Positions 1 through 8,507 of a stretch of 64,000 bases of DNA are shown one piece after another. Source of the stretch: Acetivibrio alkalicellulosi. Lineage in GTDB: Bacteria > Bacillota > Clostridia > Acetivibrionales > Acetivibrionaceae. The translations under genes and the position numbers were made by a program. The stretch is from NCBI GenBank assembly GCA_008125075.1, contig VLTH01000002.1:1967451-2031450 (forward strand). The letters run 5' to 3'. The notes under the pieces are model-generated. The model saw only the letters and a list, made by a program, of their open reading frames with translations, searched no databases and was not told the DNA's origin. The stretch's first letter is position 1; each line of letters starts with the position of its first letter.

Positions 1-653
1 GCTGGTTCTCCCCTGTTTGTAGATACTATTATCTTTTCATCGTCTGGGACAACCCCTATGAGGTCAATGGCAAGTATATCTATAATATCGTCAATAGTCA
101 TCATATCTCCTCGTTTAACCATATCTTGCCTTACTCTGTTAATAAGAAGCCTAGGATTTCTTACTTCATTAGCTTCTAAAAGACCAATAATTCTGTCAGC
201 ATCTCTAACAGCTGAAACTTCTGGTGTAGTAACTACTATAGCCCTGCTTGCACCTGCAATAGCATTCTTAAATCCTTGCTCAATACCTGCTGGACAATCA
301 ACTAATACGTAATCAAAATCTTGCTTCAATTCTTCACATAACTTAATCATCTGTTCTGGATTAACAGCAGATTTATCTCTGGTCTGAGCCGCTGGTAAAA
401 GATGCAGTCCTTCGTATCGCTTATCCTTTATCAATGCCTGTTTTAATCTACATGTCCCTTCAATGACATCAACCAAATCATATACGATTCTATTTTCTAG
501 TCCCATAACTACGTCTAAGTTTCTAAGTCCAATATCAGTATCAAGTAAAACTACTTTTTTACCCTCAAGTGCCAAACCTGCCCCAATATTAGCAGTAGAA
601 GTGGTTTTTCCAACTCCGCCTTTTCCTGAAGTTATTACAATAACCTCACTCAT
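1..653 (-). CDS. minD: Septum site-determining ATPase MinD (3' end cut by window)
   Basis: ParA/MinD-family ATPase that recruits MinC to the membrane and restricts FtsZ ring assembly to mid-cell. The visible 217 residues start MSEVIVITSGKGGVGKTT, which contains the deviant Walker A motif KGGVGKT with its signature lysine, followed by LLDTDIGLRNLD and DYVLVDCPAGIEQG (Walker B region). The ATG at 653 follows a strong GGGAGGT site at 8-nt spacing. The reading frame runs off the left edge, so the C-terminal amphipathic membrane-targeting helix is not visible. It lies about 245 nt downstream of minC and closes the mre-pbp2-min cluster. Identification is very secure because motif order and wording are typical of firmicute MinD. 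Confidence 0.97.
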   Translation of the reverse strand, partial: MSEVIVITSGKGGVGKTTSTANIGAGLALEGKKVVLLDTDIGLRNLDVVMGLENRIVYDLVDVIEGTCRLKQALIKDKRYEGLHLLPAAQTRDKSAVNPEQMIKLCEELKQDFDYVLVDCPAGIEQGFKNAIAGASRAIVVTTPEVSAVRDADRIIGLLEANEVRNPRLLINRVRQDMVKRGDMMTIDDIIDILAIDLIGVVPDDEKIIVSTNRGEP

Positions 654-897
654 TTATGTTTACCTCCCAACATGTAATCAATTAAGAACGATAAATCAGA
701 TATCATGATTTTTATTTCATGGAATAATGCTTCTATTTATTTCAAGATTATACATAAAATTTTCTTAAGTATTATAGCCCTCAATTAAACTATATATTTC
801 TTTTTGCATTTTGTCAATTCCACATATTTATTTTGGGTACATAATTTTTATGTGAAGAAAAACATTCAGTAAATACATATTTATTTTTATATATAGT

Positions 898-1584
898 CTA
901 CAATCCCTTGGTAGGTAAATATCTATCAATATATACCACATTGTCTTTTATATATGCCAGCTCAGGTATAAACTGATTACCTATTTCCTTTTGGTCTGGT
1001 GATCGAGTTATAACGTCAGCAATTCGTAGTTGGGTAGGGTGTAAGTTTAAGGCAACAACTATAGCTTCTTTATTACCATCTGCACCTGCATGAACAATCC
1101 CTCTTAATGACCCCATAACTATAACGTTTCCTGTTGCAATAACTTCCCCTCCTGGGTTTACGTCTCCAATAACTACTAAATTGCCTTCAAATTTCACCAG
1201 TTGACCTGATCGTATCGTTCCTCTATGAAACTTTGAAACTCCTTCCTCTAAACCTTTAAAATAAAAATTACTCATCCTGATTTTTGAATGTAGAGTTTCT
1301 GTAATTTCTCTTTCAACTTTTACAGGTTCTTCAGTATCCATTTCAAAATTATTGATTTTTGCTCCACTCTTGTTTTTTAACAACTCAAACACTAATCTTT
1401 CTTCTTCTTTTGAGAGTTTTTTCCCTCTATATTTTACTGAAAGACTTGCACCTTTAAAAAACTTACCACCTGATAATATTTTTTCTTCCACTTGCTTTAA
1501 TATTGTGTCAAAGTCCGATTCTTCCTTCATAATAACAGTGAGACAATTTAAAGAAGCCTTAAAAATAACACTATTGTCACTCAT
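898..1584 (-). CDS. minC: Septum site-determining protein MinC
   Basis: Inhibitor of FtsZ polymerisation that acts at the membrane in complex with MinD. The roughly 228-aa product has an N-terminal MinC_N-like alpha/beta domain (about residues 1-100, starting MSDNSVIFKASLNCLTV) and a C-terminal glycine-rich beta-helix (about 115-220) with GTIRSGQLVKFEGNLVVIGD and GGEVIATGNVIVMGSLRGI, the MinD-binding part. I chose the ATG at 1584 because GGAGG lies 9 nt upstream. The in-frame ATG at 1593 directly abuts that GGAGG and would have no spacing. It sits 60 nt downstream of pbp2 and upstream of minD, the usual clostridial order. Length is normal for the family. Confidence 0.95.
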   Translation of the reverse strand: MSDNSVIFKASLNCLTVIMKEESDFDTILKQVEEKILSGGKFFKGASLSVKYRGKKLSKEEERLVFELLKNKSGAKINNFEMDTEEPVKVEREITETLHSKIRMSNFYFKGLEEGVSKFHRGTIRSGQLVKFEGNLVVIGDVNPGGEVIATGNVIVMGSLRGIVHAGADGNKEAIVVALNLHPTQLRIADVITRSPDQKEIGNQFIPELAYIKDNVVYIDRYLPTKGL

Positions 1585-1643
1585 CTTACACATCCTCCAC
1601 TAAATAACATTTTGTATGTTTTAAAAAAATTAAATCATAAATT

Positions 1644-3779
1644 TTAACGAGTAAACCTGACTTGATCGGTAACAATTCTATCTACAGGAAGACTTCTACT
1701 GTTCATGCCAAAATACTCTTGTAATACATCAACCGCAACTGGAACTGCATTTGATCCCCATACACCTTGTTCAATAACTACTGCCACTGCAATTTGGGGA
1801 TTTTCTGCAGGCGCATATGCTATAAACAAAGCATCTGAAGATCTACCAAATTGTTCTCCACCTGTTTCAGGGGTTCCAGTTTTTCCCGCTACAGTAATGT
1901 TACTGGGGAAATCTCTAAAAAATCTATATGCTGTACCATAAGATTCACTGACAACTGCTTCCATACTAAGCTTTACATAATCTATTGTACCATCACTTAG
2001 AGGCAATTCTACATACTCTGGATTTGTCTGCTTAACTATTGATCCATCATGTTTTCTAATTTCCTTTATAACATGGGGTGTAAATCTTTTTCCACCATTG
2101 GCAAGTGTACTTGTAAAATTAGCAATTTGCAGGGGCGTAAAAACATTATCAAACTGACCTATTGAAGCCTGTGCAGTATCTGCAGCCCTCCAATCATCAT
2201 TTCTTAATTGTCTTTTTGTATCTCTGTTTGCTCTAATTCCTGCCACCTCTCCGCGCAATTCTATTCCTGTAACTTCTCCAAGTCCAAAATGCTTTGCCCA
2301 TGTATCAATGTTGTCTATACGTGTCCTAACACCAAGTTCATGAAAATAAATATTACAGGAAGTTGCCATAGCCCTTATTAAGTCCAGTGAACCATGTGAT
2401 CTTCCCCAGTTAATATAATCAAGGCACCGAAACTCCCACCCACCTATTTCATGTTTACCATTACATCTAATTATATCTCTACCTTTAGAAATTACCCCAG
2501 TTTCTAATGCTGCAACAGCAGGAATAGGCTTATAGATAGATCCTGGTATATACCGACCTTGTATTGCCCGGTTTATCAGAGGTGTATCTCTATTATCAGA
2601 GCTAGTAAGTTCCTCTTTTATTCTTTGTGCCTCTCTATCCTCAGAATCTGCTAAAAAAACTGCTGGGTCATATGTTGGGTAGCTTACCATCGCCAACACT
2701 TCTCCACTGTTAACATCAATTGCAACAACAGAACCTGCACTGGCATCTCCAAAGTTTCTTTTATAATCTGGGCTGGACTTAATAATATTTATGTTTTTCT
2801 CTAGAGACTCTAATGCTACCTTTTGAAGCTTTGAGTCAATGGTAAGGACTATGTCATTACCAGGCACTGCTGGATTGCTACTGAGTTCAGCTGTCAGCCT
2901 GTTATTTGAATCAACTTCAACTCTTTTTTGTCCATTGATTCCTCTCAAGTAGTTTTCTTGAGTTAGTTCTATTCCTGTCTTACCCAACATATCATTCAAT
3001 TTATAACCACTATCTTTTAATCTATCATATTCATTACGATCAATAACACCAATATACCCTAAAACATGAGCATAAGAACTGGCATCAATATATCTTCTAT
3101 GGGGAACAATGTCAATTACTACTCCTGGAAACTCAAAGTGTCTTTCTTCTAGCTGTGCCACCGTTTGTTCTTTTACATCCTTTGCAATAAGAAGAGGATT
3201 AGAAGCAGTATATCCTCGAATAAGCATATCATATCTGACAGTCATAATCTTGTATGCTTCTTCATCTGAATACTTTTCATCAATGCCAAATTTCTCATTT
3301 CTAAAGAATGTAAAGACATCATATGGTGTCTCTAATTTATCAAGATCACTTTCTTTATTAATTATGTCTTTTTTCCACCTCTCCAAAGTCTGTTCTGAAT
3401 TTTTCAATGTGGAACTATAATCTATAGGGTTAAAAGTAAGAAACTTTGACAAATTTTTCTCATAGGAGTCCCCATTTTTTTCAAATAGCTCAATTAGCTT
3501 TAATATCATTTCATTTAGCTGAGGCTCTGTCAACCTAGCTCTTGCTATCTGTACTGCATATCCCATCCTATTAACTGCTATTGGCAATCCATTTCTATCA
3601 ACGATATTTCCTCTTGATGCAACAATTTCTCGTTCTCTTATAATTCTCCTCTGAGATTTTTGTGAGTGTTCTTTACCATGTATAATTTGTAAGTTAATTA
3701 GTTGAAATATAATCATAGAAAAAGCCAGTACAAAAATAATTATGATTATTACAAATCTTTGATTTTTTTTCTCATTCAT
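1644..3779 (-). CDS. mrdA: Penicillin-binding protein 2, elongasome transpeptidase
   Basis: Class B penicillin-binding protein that cross-links peptidoglycan during rod elongation, working with MreBCD and RodA. The 711-aa protein has a short cytoplasmic tail, one N-terminal membrane anchor (about residues 9-30), a PBP dimer/pedestal region (about 50-290) with a long charged insertion, and a transpeptidase domain (about 340-700). All three active-site motifs are present: SxxK as GSIYKP near 413, SxN as TSCN near 474, and KTG as AGKTGTPE near 633. The start is preceded by GGGGGT. It lies between mreD and minC in the same orientation, so it is probably co-transcribed with the shape genes. Which class B PBP subtype it is (PBP2 or SpoVD-like) is inferred from the mre context. 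Confidence 0.95.
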   Translation of the reverse strand: MNEKKNQRFVIIIIIFVLAFSMIIFQLINLQIIHGKEHSQKSQRRIIREREIVASRGNIVDRNGLPIAVNRMGYAVQIARARLTEPQLNEMILKLIELFEKNGDSYEKNLSKFLTFNPIDYSSTLKNSEQTLERWKKDIINKESDLDKLETPYDVFTFFRNEKFGIDEKYSDEEAYKIMTVRYDMLIRGYTASNPLLIAKDVKEQTVAQLEERHFEFPGVVIDIVPHRRYIDASSYAHVLGYIGVIDRNEYDRLKDSGYKLNDMLGKTGIELTQENYLRGINGQKRVEVDSNNRLTAELSSNPAVPGNDIVLTIDSKLQKVALESLEKNINIIKSSPDYKRNFGDASAGSVVAIDVNSGEVLAMVSYPTYDPAVFLADSEDREAQRIKEELTSSDNRDTPLINRAIQGRYIPGSIYKPIPAVAALETGVISKGRDIIRCNGKHEIGGWEFRCLDYINWGRSHGSLDLIRAMATSCNIYFHELGVRTRIDNIDTWAKHFGLGEVTGIELRGEVAGIRANRDTKRQLRNDDWRAADTAQASIGQFDNVFTPLQIANFTSTLANGGKRFTPHVIKEIRKHDGSIVKQTNPEYVELPLSDGTIDYVKLSMEAVVSESYGTAYRFFRDFPSNITVAGKTGTPETGGEQFGRSSDALFIAYAPAENPQIAVAVVIEQGVWGSNAVPVAVDVLQEYFGMNSRSLPVDRIVTDQVRFTR

Positions 3780-3812
3780 AATTGTACCCCCTGTAACCTT
3801 TTTGCTTACAAT

Positions 3813-4328
3813 TTAGTATCTTCTTTTAAGATCTTTGGATTTTTCTGACCATTTGTTAATTTTAATCACTATTATAAAAATAAATATTGAAACAAAACTG
3901 TTATATAAAGCTTCTGGTAGTATAATATATCGAAGTGGATAAATAAAATCAACGCCTCCTTTAAAAACCCAACTTAAAAGAAACACACAATATTCATAAA
4001 TTATTGTTGATATAAAAGTAAAAAATATAGCTATAAAAACATTTTCCTTATACAATCTTTTATTTACTGATCCTATACAAAAACCAAGATATAATCCCAG
4101 CAAAGCATAAAAACCAAGTAATCTTCCTGAAACCATATCATGAACAAGACCACTGAAAAAGCCCACGACAGCTCCTTCAATATTGTTTCCCTGAAAAGCT
4201 GCAATAACAATTAAAACCATTAACAAATTAGGCTTTACATTATATATAGAAACGCTTTCTAAAACCGTTGATTGCAATAGTGTCATTATAAATATTAACA
4301 GTGTATAGCATATTATTTTCACCCTCAT
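3813..4328 (-). CDS. mreD: Rod shape-determining protein MreD
   Basis: Small polytopic membrane protein of the elongasome. The roughly 171-aa product is almost wholly hydrophobic with five or six predicted membrane segments and the typical MreD phrase KPNLLMVLIVIAAFQGN near the N-terminus, followed by GFFSGLVHDMVSGRLLGFYA. It follows mreC by 55 nt and precedes pbp2 by 33 nt. Start choice is not decisive: a TTG at 4331 sits 8 nt after AGGAG, and the adjacent ATG at 4328 sits 11 nt after it. Family identity is supported mainly by topology plus operon position, as MreD is poorly conserved. Confidence 0.93.
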   Translation of the reverse strand: MRVKIICYTLLIFIMTLLQSTVLESVSIYNVKPNLLMVLIVIAAFQGNNIEGAVVGFFSGLVHDMVSGRLLGFYALLGLYLGFCIGSVNKRLYKENVFIAIFFTFISTIIYEYCVFLLSWVFKGGVDFIYPLRYIILPEALYNSFVSIFIFIIVIKINKWSEKSKDLKRRY

Positions 4329-4383
4329 CAAATCTCTGTCTCCTATTTTAAGTCTTTACCCCTTGACACCAGTTTATAGTTTA

Positions 4384-5211
4384 TTAATCTATACTCTTTA
4401 AAATATATACTTCTTCTAGTCTATTAAAATCTACATAGGGCTCAATTATTGCATATCTATTTAGTTCATTACTTCTTTGTCTGATTTCTTTTACACGTCC
4501 TATCTCAATCCCCCTTGGATATATCCCACCTAAACCAGAAGTTTCAATTTTATCTCCAACTGTTATATCTACATGTGGTTCGATATATTCAATTCTGCAC
4601 AGTCCGCTTTCTTTAAGCTGCATATCTCCTTTTACAACAACTAAATCCCTTGTTCTTGAAATTCTTGCACTGACAGCACTGTCAACGTCAACAATTGAAA
4701 TAACCTTAGATGAAACAATATCAGGTGACATTATTCTTCCAACAAGCCCTCTACTAGTTATAACAGTATCATTCTGAGAAATTTTGTCTTTAAGTCCTCT
4801 ATCAACAGTAAATACACTAAACCAATTTCCCATATCCTTTGCAATTACATTAGCTGGATAAAACTCAAAATCACTAAACTGTTCCTTTATATTTAATGCC
4901 TCTTTAAGCTCCTCATTCTTTTCCCTTAAACCAGCTAAATTACTAACTTCACTTTCTAAATCTTCCACACGAGATCTTAAATATTCATTTTCTTCCTTTA
5001 AAACACTTACATCTTCAAAATAAGTCATAACTCCTTCAACTTTACCTCCAGTAAAATTAATAAACTGTTGAAATGGAGTTAAAACAGTATTAAATACATT
5101 ACTAAAATAATGAACTTTACTGTTTTCTCTTGAAGATAATCCCATTATAATCAAAATAACCAACGTAGCAGTAAGAAGCATAACTAGCTTTTTTCTAAAA
5201 AATTTCAACAA
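4384..5211 (-). CDS. mreC: Rod shape-determining protein MreC
   Basis: Bitopic membrane protein linking MreB to periplasm-facing cell-wall enzymes. It has an N-terminal membrane helix (about residues 8-28), a coiled coil (about 62-105, FEDVSVLKEENEYLRSRVE) and the beta-rich MreC core (about 115-265) with VITSRGLVGRI and TSGLGGIYPRGIEIGRV, both diagnostic. The start appears to be TTG at 5211, six nt after GAGGGAG, giving MLKFFRKK as in relatives. A GTG at 5226 would also be in frame but has no good ribosome site. It begins just after the mreB stop, so translation is probably coupled. Length about 275 aa is normal. Confidence 0.95.
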   Translation of the reverse strand: MLKFFRKKLVMLLTATLVILIIMGLSSRENSKVHYFSNVFNTVLTPFQQFINFTGGKVEGVMTYFEDVSVLKEENEYLRSRVEDLESEVSNLAGLREKNEELKEALNIKEQFSDFEFYPANVIAKDMGNWFSVFTVDRGLKDKISQNDTVITSRGLVGRIMSPDIVSSKVISIVDVDSAVSARISRTRDLVVVKGDMQLKESGLCRIEYIEPHVDITVGDKIETSGLGGIYPRGIEIGRVKEIRQRSNELNRYAIIEPYVDFNRLEEVYILKSID

Positions 5212-5229
5212 GAGGTACTCCCTCACCTT

Positions 5230-6252
5230 CTATCTAATTTTCTTTGGAGCAACAAGTAATTTTCTCATTTTTTCTATTTCGTCAACTACTTTCCCTGTTC
5301 CTAGCACTACACAATCTAGAGGATTTTCAGCAACTGATACTGGCATTCCAGTCTCTCCTCTAATAAGCCGGTCTAAACCACTTAATAAAGCCCCACCACC
5401 TGTTAGCATTATACCTCTATCCATTATATCAGCTGCAAGCTCTGGAGGAGTTTTTTCAAGGGTATATTTTATAGAATCAACTATAGCATTTATAGGCTCT
5501 TTTAATGCTTCAGAAACTTCTGTAGATGTAATCATAATGTTCTTAGGAAGTCCTGTTATCAAGTCCCTTCCTCTAATTTCCATAGATTCTTCTTTAGTCT
5601 TTGGATAAGCAGCTCCTATGGTCATTTTAATTTCTTCCGCTGTTCTTTCTCCTATCATTAAATTGTATTCCTTTTTAATGTAATGAACAATTGATTCATC
5701 AAGCTCATCTCCTGCTACCCTTAAAGATTTGCTGGTCACTATTCCCCCAAGAGATATAACAGCTACTTCACTTGTCCCCCCACCAATATCCACCACCATA
5801 CTTCCCGATGGCTCTTCTACTGGAAGTTTTGCTCCAATGGCTGCTGCCATTGGTTCTTCAATTAGAAATGCTTCTTTTGCTCCAGCATGAGTAGTAGCCT
5901 CTTCTACAGCTCGTTTTTCAACTTCAGTAACTCCTGAAGGGACACATATAACCACTCGTGGCTTTCCAAAAATACCTTTTGACATAGCTTTTCCTATGAA
6001 ATACTTTAACATACTTTGAGTTATTTCAAAATCCGCTATTACTCCATCTTTCATTGGTCTTATTGCAACTATATTTCCAGGTGTACGACCAATCATATCC
6101 TTTGCCGAATCACCAACAGCAAGTATATCACTTGTTCTTTTATTTATTGCAACCACAGAGGGTTCTCTTACAACAATTCCCTTTCCTTTAACTAGAACCA
6201 ATGTGTTTGCTGTTCCTAAATCTATTCCTATATCTCTTGAAAAAATGCCCAT
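5230..6252 (-). CDS. mreB: Rod shape-determining actin homologue MreB
   Basis: Bacterial actin that forms membrane-associated filaments directing lateral wall synthesis. The 340-aa protein carries the actin/Hsp70 nucleotide-binding motifs: phosphate-1 [13 protein letters not shown] near the start, phosphate-2 [19 protein letters not shown] near residue 160, and adenosine motif [15 protein letters not shown] near 285. The ATG at 6252 lies 7 nt after AAGGAG; the TTG one codon earlier is less likely. It is the second gene of the maf-mre cluster, 28 nt after maf. radC, which often lies between maf and mreB, is absent here. Confidence 0.98.
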   Translation of the reverse strand: MGIFSRDIGIDLGTANTLVLVKGKGIVVREPSVVAINKRTSDILAVGDSAKDMIGRTPGNIVAIRPMKDGVIADFEITQSMLKYFIGKAMSKGIFGKPRVVICVPSGVTEVEKRAVEEATTHAGAKEAFLIEEPMAAAIGAKLPVEEPSGSMVVDIGGGTSEVAVISLGGIVTSKSLRVAGDELDESIVHYIKKEYNLMIGERTAEEIKMTIGAAYPKTKEESMEIRGRDLITGLPKNIMITSTEVSEALKEPINAIVDSIKYTLEKTPPELAADIMDRGIMLTGGGALLSGLDRLIRGETGMPVSVAENPLDCVVLGTGKVVDEIEKMRKLLVAPKKIR

Positions 6253-6280
6253 CAAAATTCTCCTTCCACAAAATTAACAA

Positions 6281-6862
6281 TTATACTAGGTAAACTCCAA
6301 ATTCATTCAATAAAGTATTTAACTTCGATAACGGCAACCCTACAACATTAAAATAACATCCATTTAACCTTTCGACAATTATTGAACCCAATCCTTGAAT
6401 ACCATATGCTCCTGCCTTATCAAAAGGTTCTTTTGATTGTATATAAGCTTTTATGCTGTCATCTGACATCTCCTTCATTTTTACTTTAGTTATTTCTACA
6501 CTTTTTTTACCTTTTAAGTTATTTGTATTTATAACAGCAATACCTGTCATCACATTGTGCCAATCCCCTTGTAAATGTTTTAGCATTTCAAAAGCTTCTT
6601 TCTCATCTTTAGGTTTCCCCAAAATGCAATCTTTTACAACCACAGTATCAGCACCTATAACAAGACAATCCTCTCTGTTTTCAGATAACTCCTTAGCAAC
6701 ACAAAGTGCTTTTTCATATGCTAAAAACTTTACCAATTGGGTAGCACTCATTTTCATATTATTAGTTTCATCAATATTTGGATTAATAACCGTAAAATCT
6801 AATCCTATCTGTTTTAAAAGATCTCTTCTTCTAGGCGAAGAAGATGCTAATACAATTTTTAT
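6281..6862 (-). CDS. maf: Maf nucleotide pyrophosphatase with an apparent AUA start
   Basis: Maf/YhdE-family nucleoside triphosphate pyrophosphatase that hydrolyses non-canonical dTTP/UTP-type nucleotides and has been linked to septum arrest. Family motifs are intact: KIVLASSSPRRRDLL at the N-terminus, the catalytic-loop ADTVV (VIGADTVVVKDCILGKPKD) and DKAGAYGIQG near the C-terminus. Length from the family start would be 193 aa, which is normal. The start is odd. The residue before KIVLASSSPRR should be Met but is ATA (6862-6860), 8 nt after a near-perfect Shine-Dalgarno core GAGGTGAT. In-frame alternatives are GTG at 6871 and TTG at 6886, neither with a ribosome site. I place the start at the ATA on that evidence, but GTG or TTG initiation cannot be excluded. 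Confidence 0.93.
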   Translation of the reverse strand: MKIVLASSSPRRRDLLKQIGLDFTVINPNIDETNNMKMSATQLVKFLAYEKALCVAKELSENREDCLVIGADTVVVKDCILGKPKDEKEAFEMLKHLQGDWHNVMTGIAVINTNNLKGKKSVEITKVKMKEMSDDSIKAYIQSKEPFDKAGAYGIQGLGSIIVERLNGCYFNVVGLPLSKLNTLLNEFGVYLV

Positions 6863-7020
6863 ATTAATCACCTCATAGTGGAGCAAACTACAAATTCTTA
6901 TAATATCAAAATCCTAACTGACACATATAATATTATAATCACACAATCTGTCCTATTTCAACAAAATTTGAATTTAAATGTTGTTATTTTTTTATTACAT
7001 TCTTTTTTATGAGATTTTTG

Positions 7021-7177
7021 CTCATGAATGTCTATTCTGAAAATGCTTTTCAGAATAGATCTTTTTATTTCATGCGCGTGCAATTTGTTTGCTTACGCAA
7101 ACATGCACATGCGCATAGACATTCATTCCCACTATACTTCCTCCTTTTTTTATGAGCTTTTTGCTCATGAATGTCTA
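7021..7177. repeat. Dispersed palindromic repeat, family R2
   Basis: A roughly 155-bp unit of nested inverted repeats that recurs at 10550-10836 (twice), 25471-25560, 32680-32756 and 56745-56899. It is bounded by GCTCATGAATGTCTA on both sides in this copy. Inside are a hairpin TTCTGAAAATGCTTTTCAGAA, a second hairpin built on GTTTGC/GCAAAC with GCATG boxes, and TAGACATTCATTCCCACTATACTT. It abuts the stop codon of the 286-aa gene. On the minus strand it contains GGAGGAAGTATA followed by a possible GTG-started 20-codon ORF, for which I see no other support. It is most likely a miniature non-autonomous mobile element or repeated RNA structure. Confidence 0.8.
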
Positions 7178-8038
7178 TTAATTTTTAGGTTCTTGCTCTA
7201 TAGTTTCCTTAACCTTTGGTATTAAGCTATTTATACTTTCTATAATTTTACTCATATCACTTATACTTACCTCATCAGTGTTTTCAAATCCAGCTTCCTT
7301 TAAAATCATTTTAAAAATAGTATCATCATTAGCATTTAATCCATAATTTTTAAGTTTCTGTCTAAGGTAATTAATTTGTTTTTGTGTAGCTTTTTTCTTT
7401 CCTGTATCCTTTTGTTCATTATTGTTTTTATTAATACTGTCTTGAACAAAGTTATATTCTTCATCTAATAGTCTTACCTCATCTGGGTATAACCAATCAT
7501 TTTCACCCATTAATTTTCTTATAATTCTATCACACGCACCAGTAATTGTTTTTTCTAATCCAAATTCTTTATCGTCCAGTAACTCTTTCCCAATTTTAAA
7601 CTTTTCCCATTCTGTCAATAAATATTCTATACTATTCTTGGTTTCTTCACCATACTCTTTCTGGTTATTTTTTACCCGTGTGAACATATTTTTCTTTTCT
7701 ATTCTCTGTGCTATATATTTTTGATATCTATTGTAATAATCAATTTGTTTACCGTCAACAATAATCTGACCACTTAACATGTCTTTTCCCCTAACTTTTA
7801 CTATATAAGAAGGAAGTTCTATTTTCCCTATCCCTGGAAACTCTACTTTGTTTTCTCGTAAAATATCTATTGATACATCTTCAATTGATATTTTTTTCTC
7901 CTTTGCTTTTTTAAATAGAGCTTCTGCTTTCATACGAAGCTCTCCACCTGCACCTTTGTAAAAGTCTTTTTCTTTGTTATATATAACTTCTGCTTTCAAA
8001 CCTTCATTTTCCTTATATTCATGTATATCGTTTGCCAT
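7178..8038 (-). CDS. Orphan 286-aa lysine-rich protein, function unknown
   Basis: I do not recognise this protein. It is soluble, rich in Lys and Glu, and has no signal peptide or membrane helix. The N-terminal 60 residues are charged; residues 60-105 look like a small beta domain (IEDVSIDILRENKVEFPG). The C-terminal 75 residues begin KKKATQKQINYLRQKLKNYG and end with two helices, a layout seen in C-terminal tails of some phage or plasmid single-strand DNA annealing and primase-like proteins. That resemblance is weak. Its ATG has an excellent AGGAGGATATAAAA leader. It is a single-gene unit with repeat family R2 at its 3' end and two R1 repeats directly upstream. Acquisition by transfer is possible but not shown. 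Confidence 0.75.
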   Translation of the reverse strand: MANDIHEYKENEGLKAEVIYNKEKDFYKGAGGELRMKAEALFKKAKEKKISIEDVSIDILRENKVEFPGIGKIELPSYIVKVRGKDMLSGQIIVDGKQIDYYNRYQKYIAQRIEKKNMFTRVKNNQKEYGEETKNSIEYLLTEWEKFKIGKELLDDKEFGLEKTITGACDRIIRKLMGENDWLYPDEVRLLDEEYNFVQDSINKNNNEQKDTGKKKATQKQINYLRQKLKNYGLNANDDTIFKMILKEAGFENTDEVSISDMSKIIESINSLIPKVKETIEQEPKN

Positions 8039-8054
8039 TTTTATATCCTCCTCT

Positions 8055-8185
8055 TATACTATTCTTCTCAAAATATTTGTTTTTAGCAAACTTTTATGTT
8101 GAAAGTCTTATAGCATAAGGGTTATAAGACGATTTTTGAAAATATATAGTTCATCAGATAAACCCTACTACTTTATTTGCAGCTT
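8055..8185. repeat. Dispersed palindromic repeat, family R1, copy A
   Basis: First of three copies (others at 8317-8456 and 21221-21355). The shared skeleton is TACTATTCTTCTCAAAA, then TAGCAAACTTTTATGTTGAA, AGTCTTATA and a facing TTATAAGAC, a TTTTTGA(A/G)AA end complementary to the beginning, and a tail (TAGTTCAT...TTGCAGCT in this copy). The unit can fold into one long imperfect hairpin. The left end lies 17 nt from the start codon of the 286-aa gene, just outside its ribosome-binding site. It is therefore likely to be transcribed as the 5' leader of that gene. Confidence 0.75.
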
Positions 8186-8316
8186 CGGCTACCATATATC
8201 TTATTATTTCAATAAATTAATGAGTATAACACATCCTATATTTTTATTTTATGGTAATCTAATGTATTTAATTTTTATACTTCTCTTTTTTGCTTATAAC
8301 AAGTATAATATATATA

Positions 8317-8456
8317 TACTACTCTTCTCAAAAAGTTTGATTTTTTAACAAACTTTTATGTTGAAAGTCTTATAAAGCAAGACTTATAAGACACTTTTTG
8401 AGAAGGTCTGGTTCCTCTGCTTATGGCAGCAAAACTTACTACTTTGATTGCAGCTT
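8317..8456. repeat. Dispersed palindromic repeat, family R1, copy B
   Basis: Second copy in tandem orientation with copy A, about 130 bp further right. The inverted ends are the best preserved of the three: CTTCTCAAAAAGT pairs with ACTTTTTGAGAAG. The tail TTACTACTTTGATTGCAGCT matches copy A. It ends about 50 nt before the mecA start. The 468-nt gap between the 286-aa gene and mecA is almost filled by these two copies plus an AT-rich spacer. Confidence 0.75.
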
Positions 8457-8507
8457 TCCCTGCAATATATATTAAAACAATTATGTAAAGAGACAATGGT
8501 GATTGCT

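Noticed and set aside
8136-8348. 70-codon ORF on the plus strand
   Set aside because: It spans R1 repeat copies, lacks a ribosome site and codes an improbable Phe/Tyr/Ile-rich peptide.
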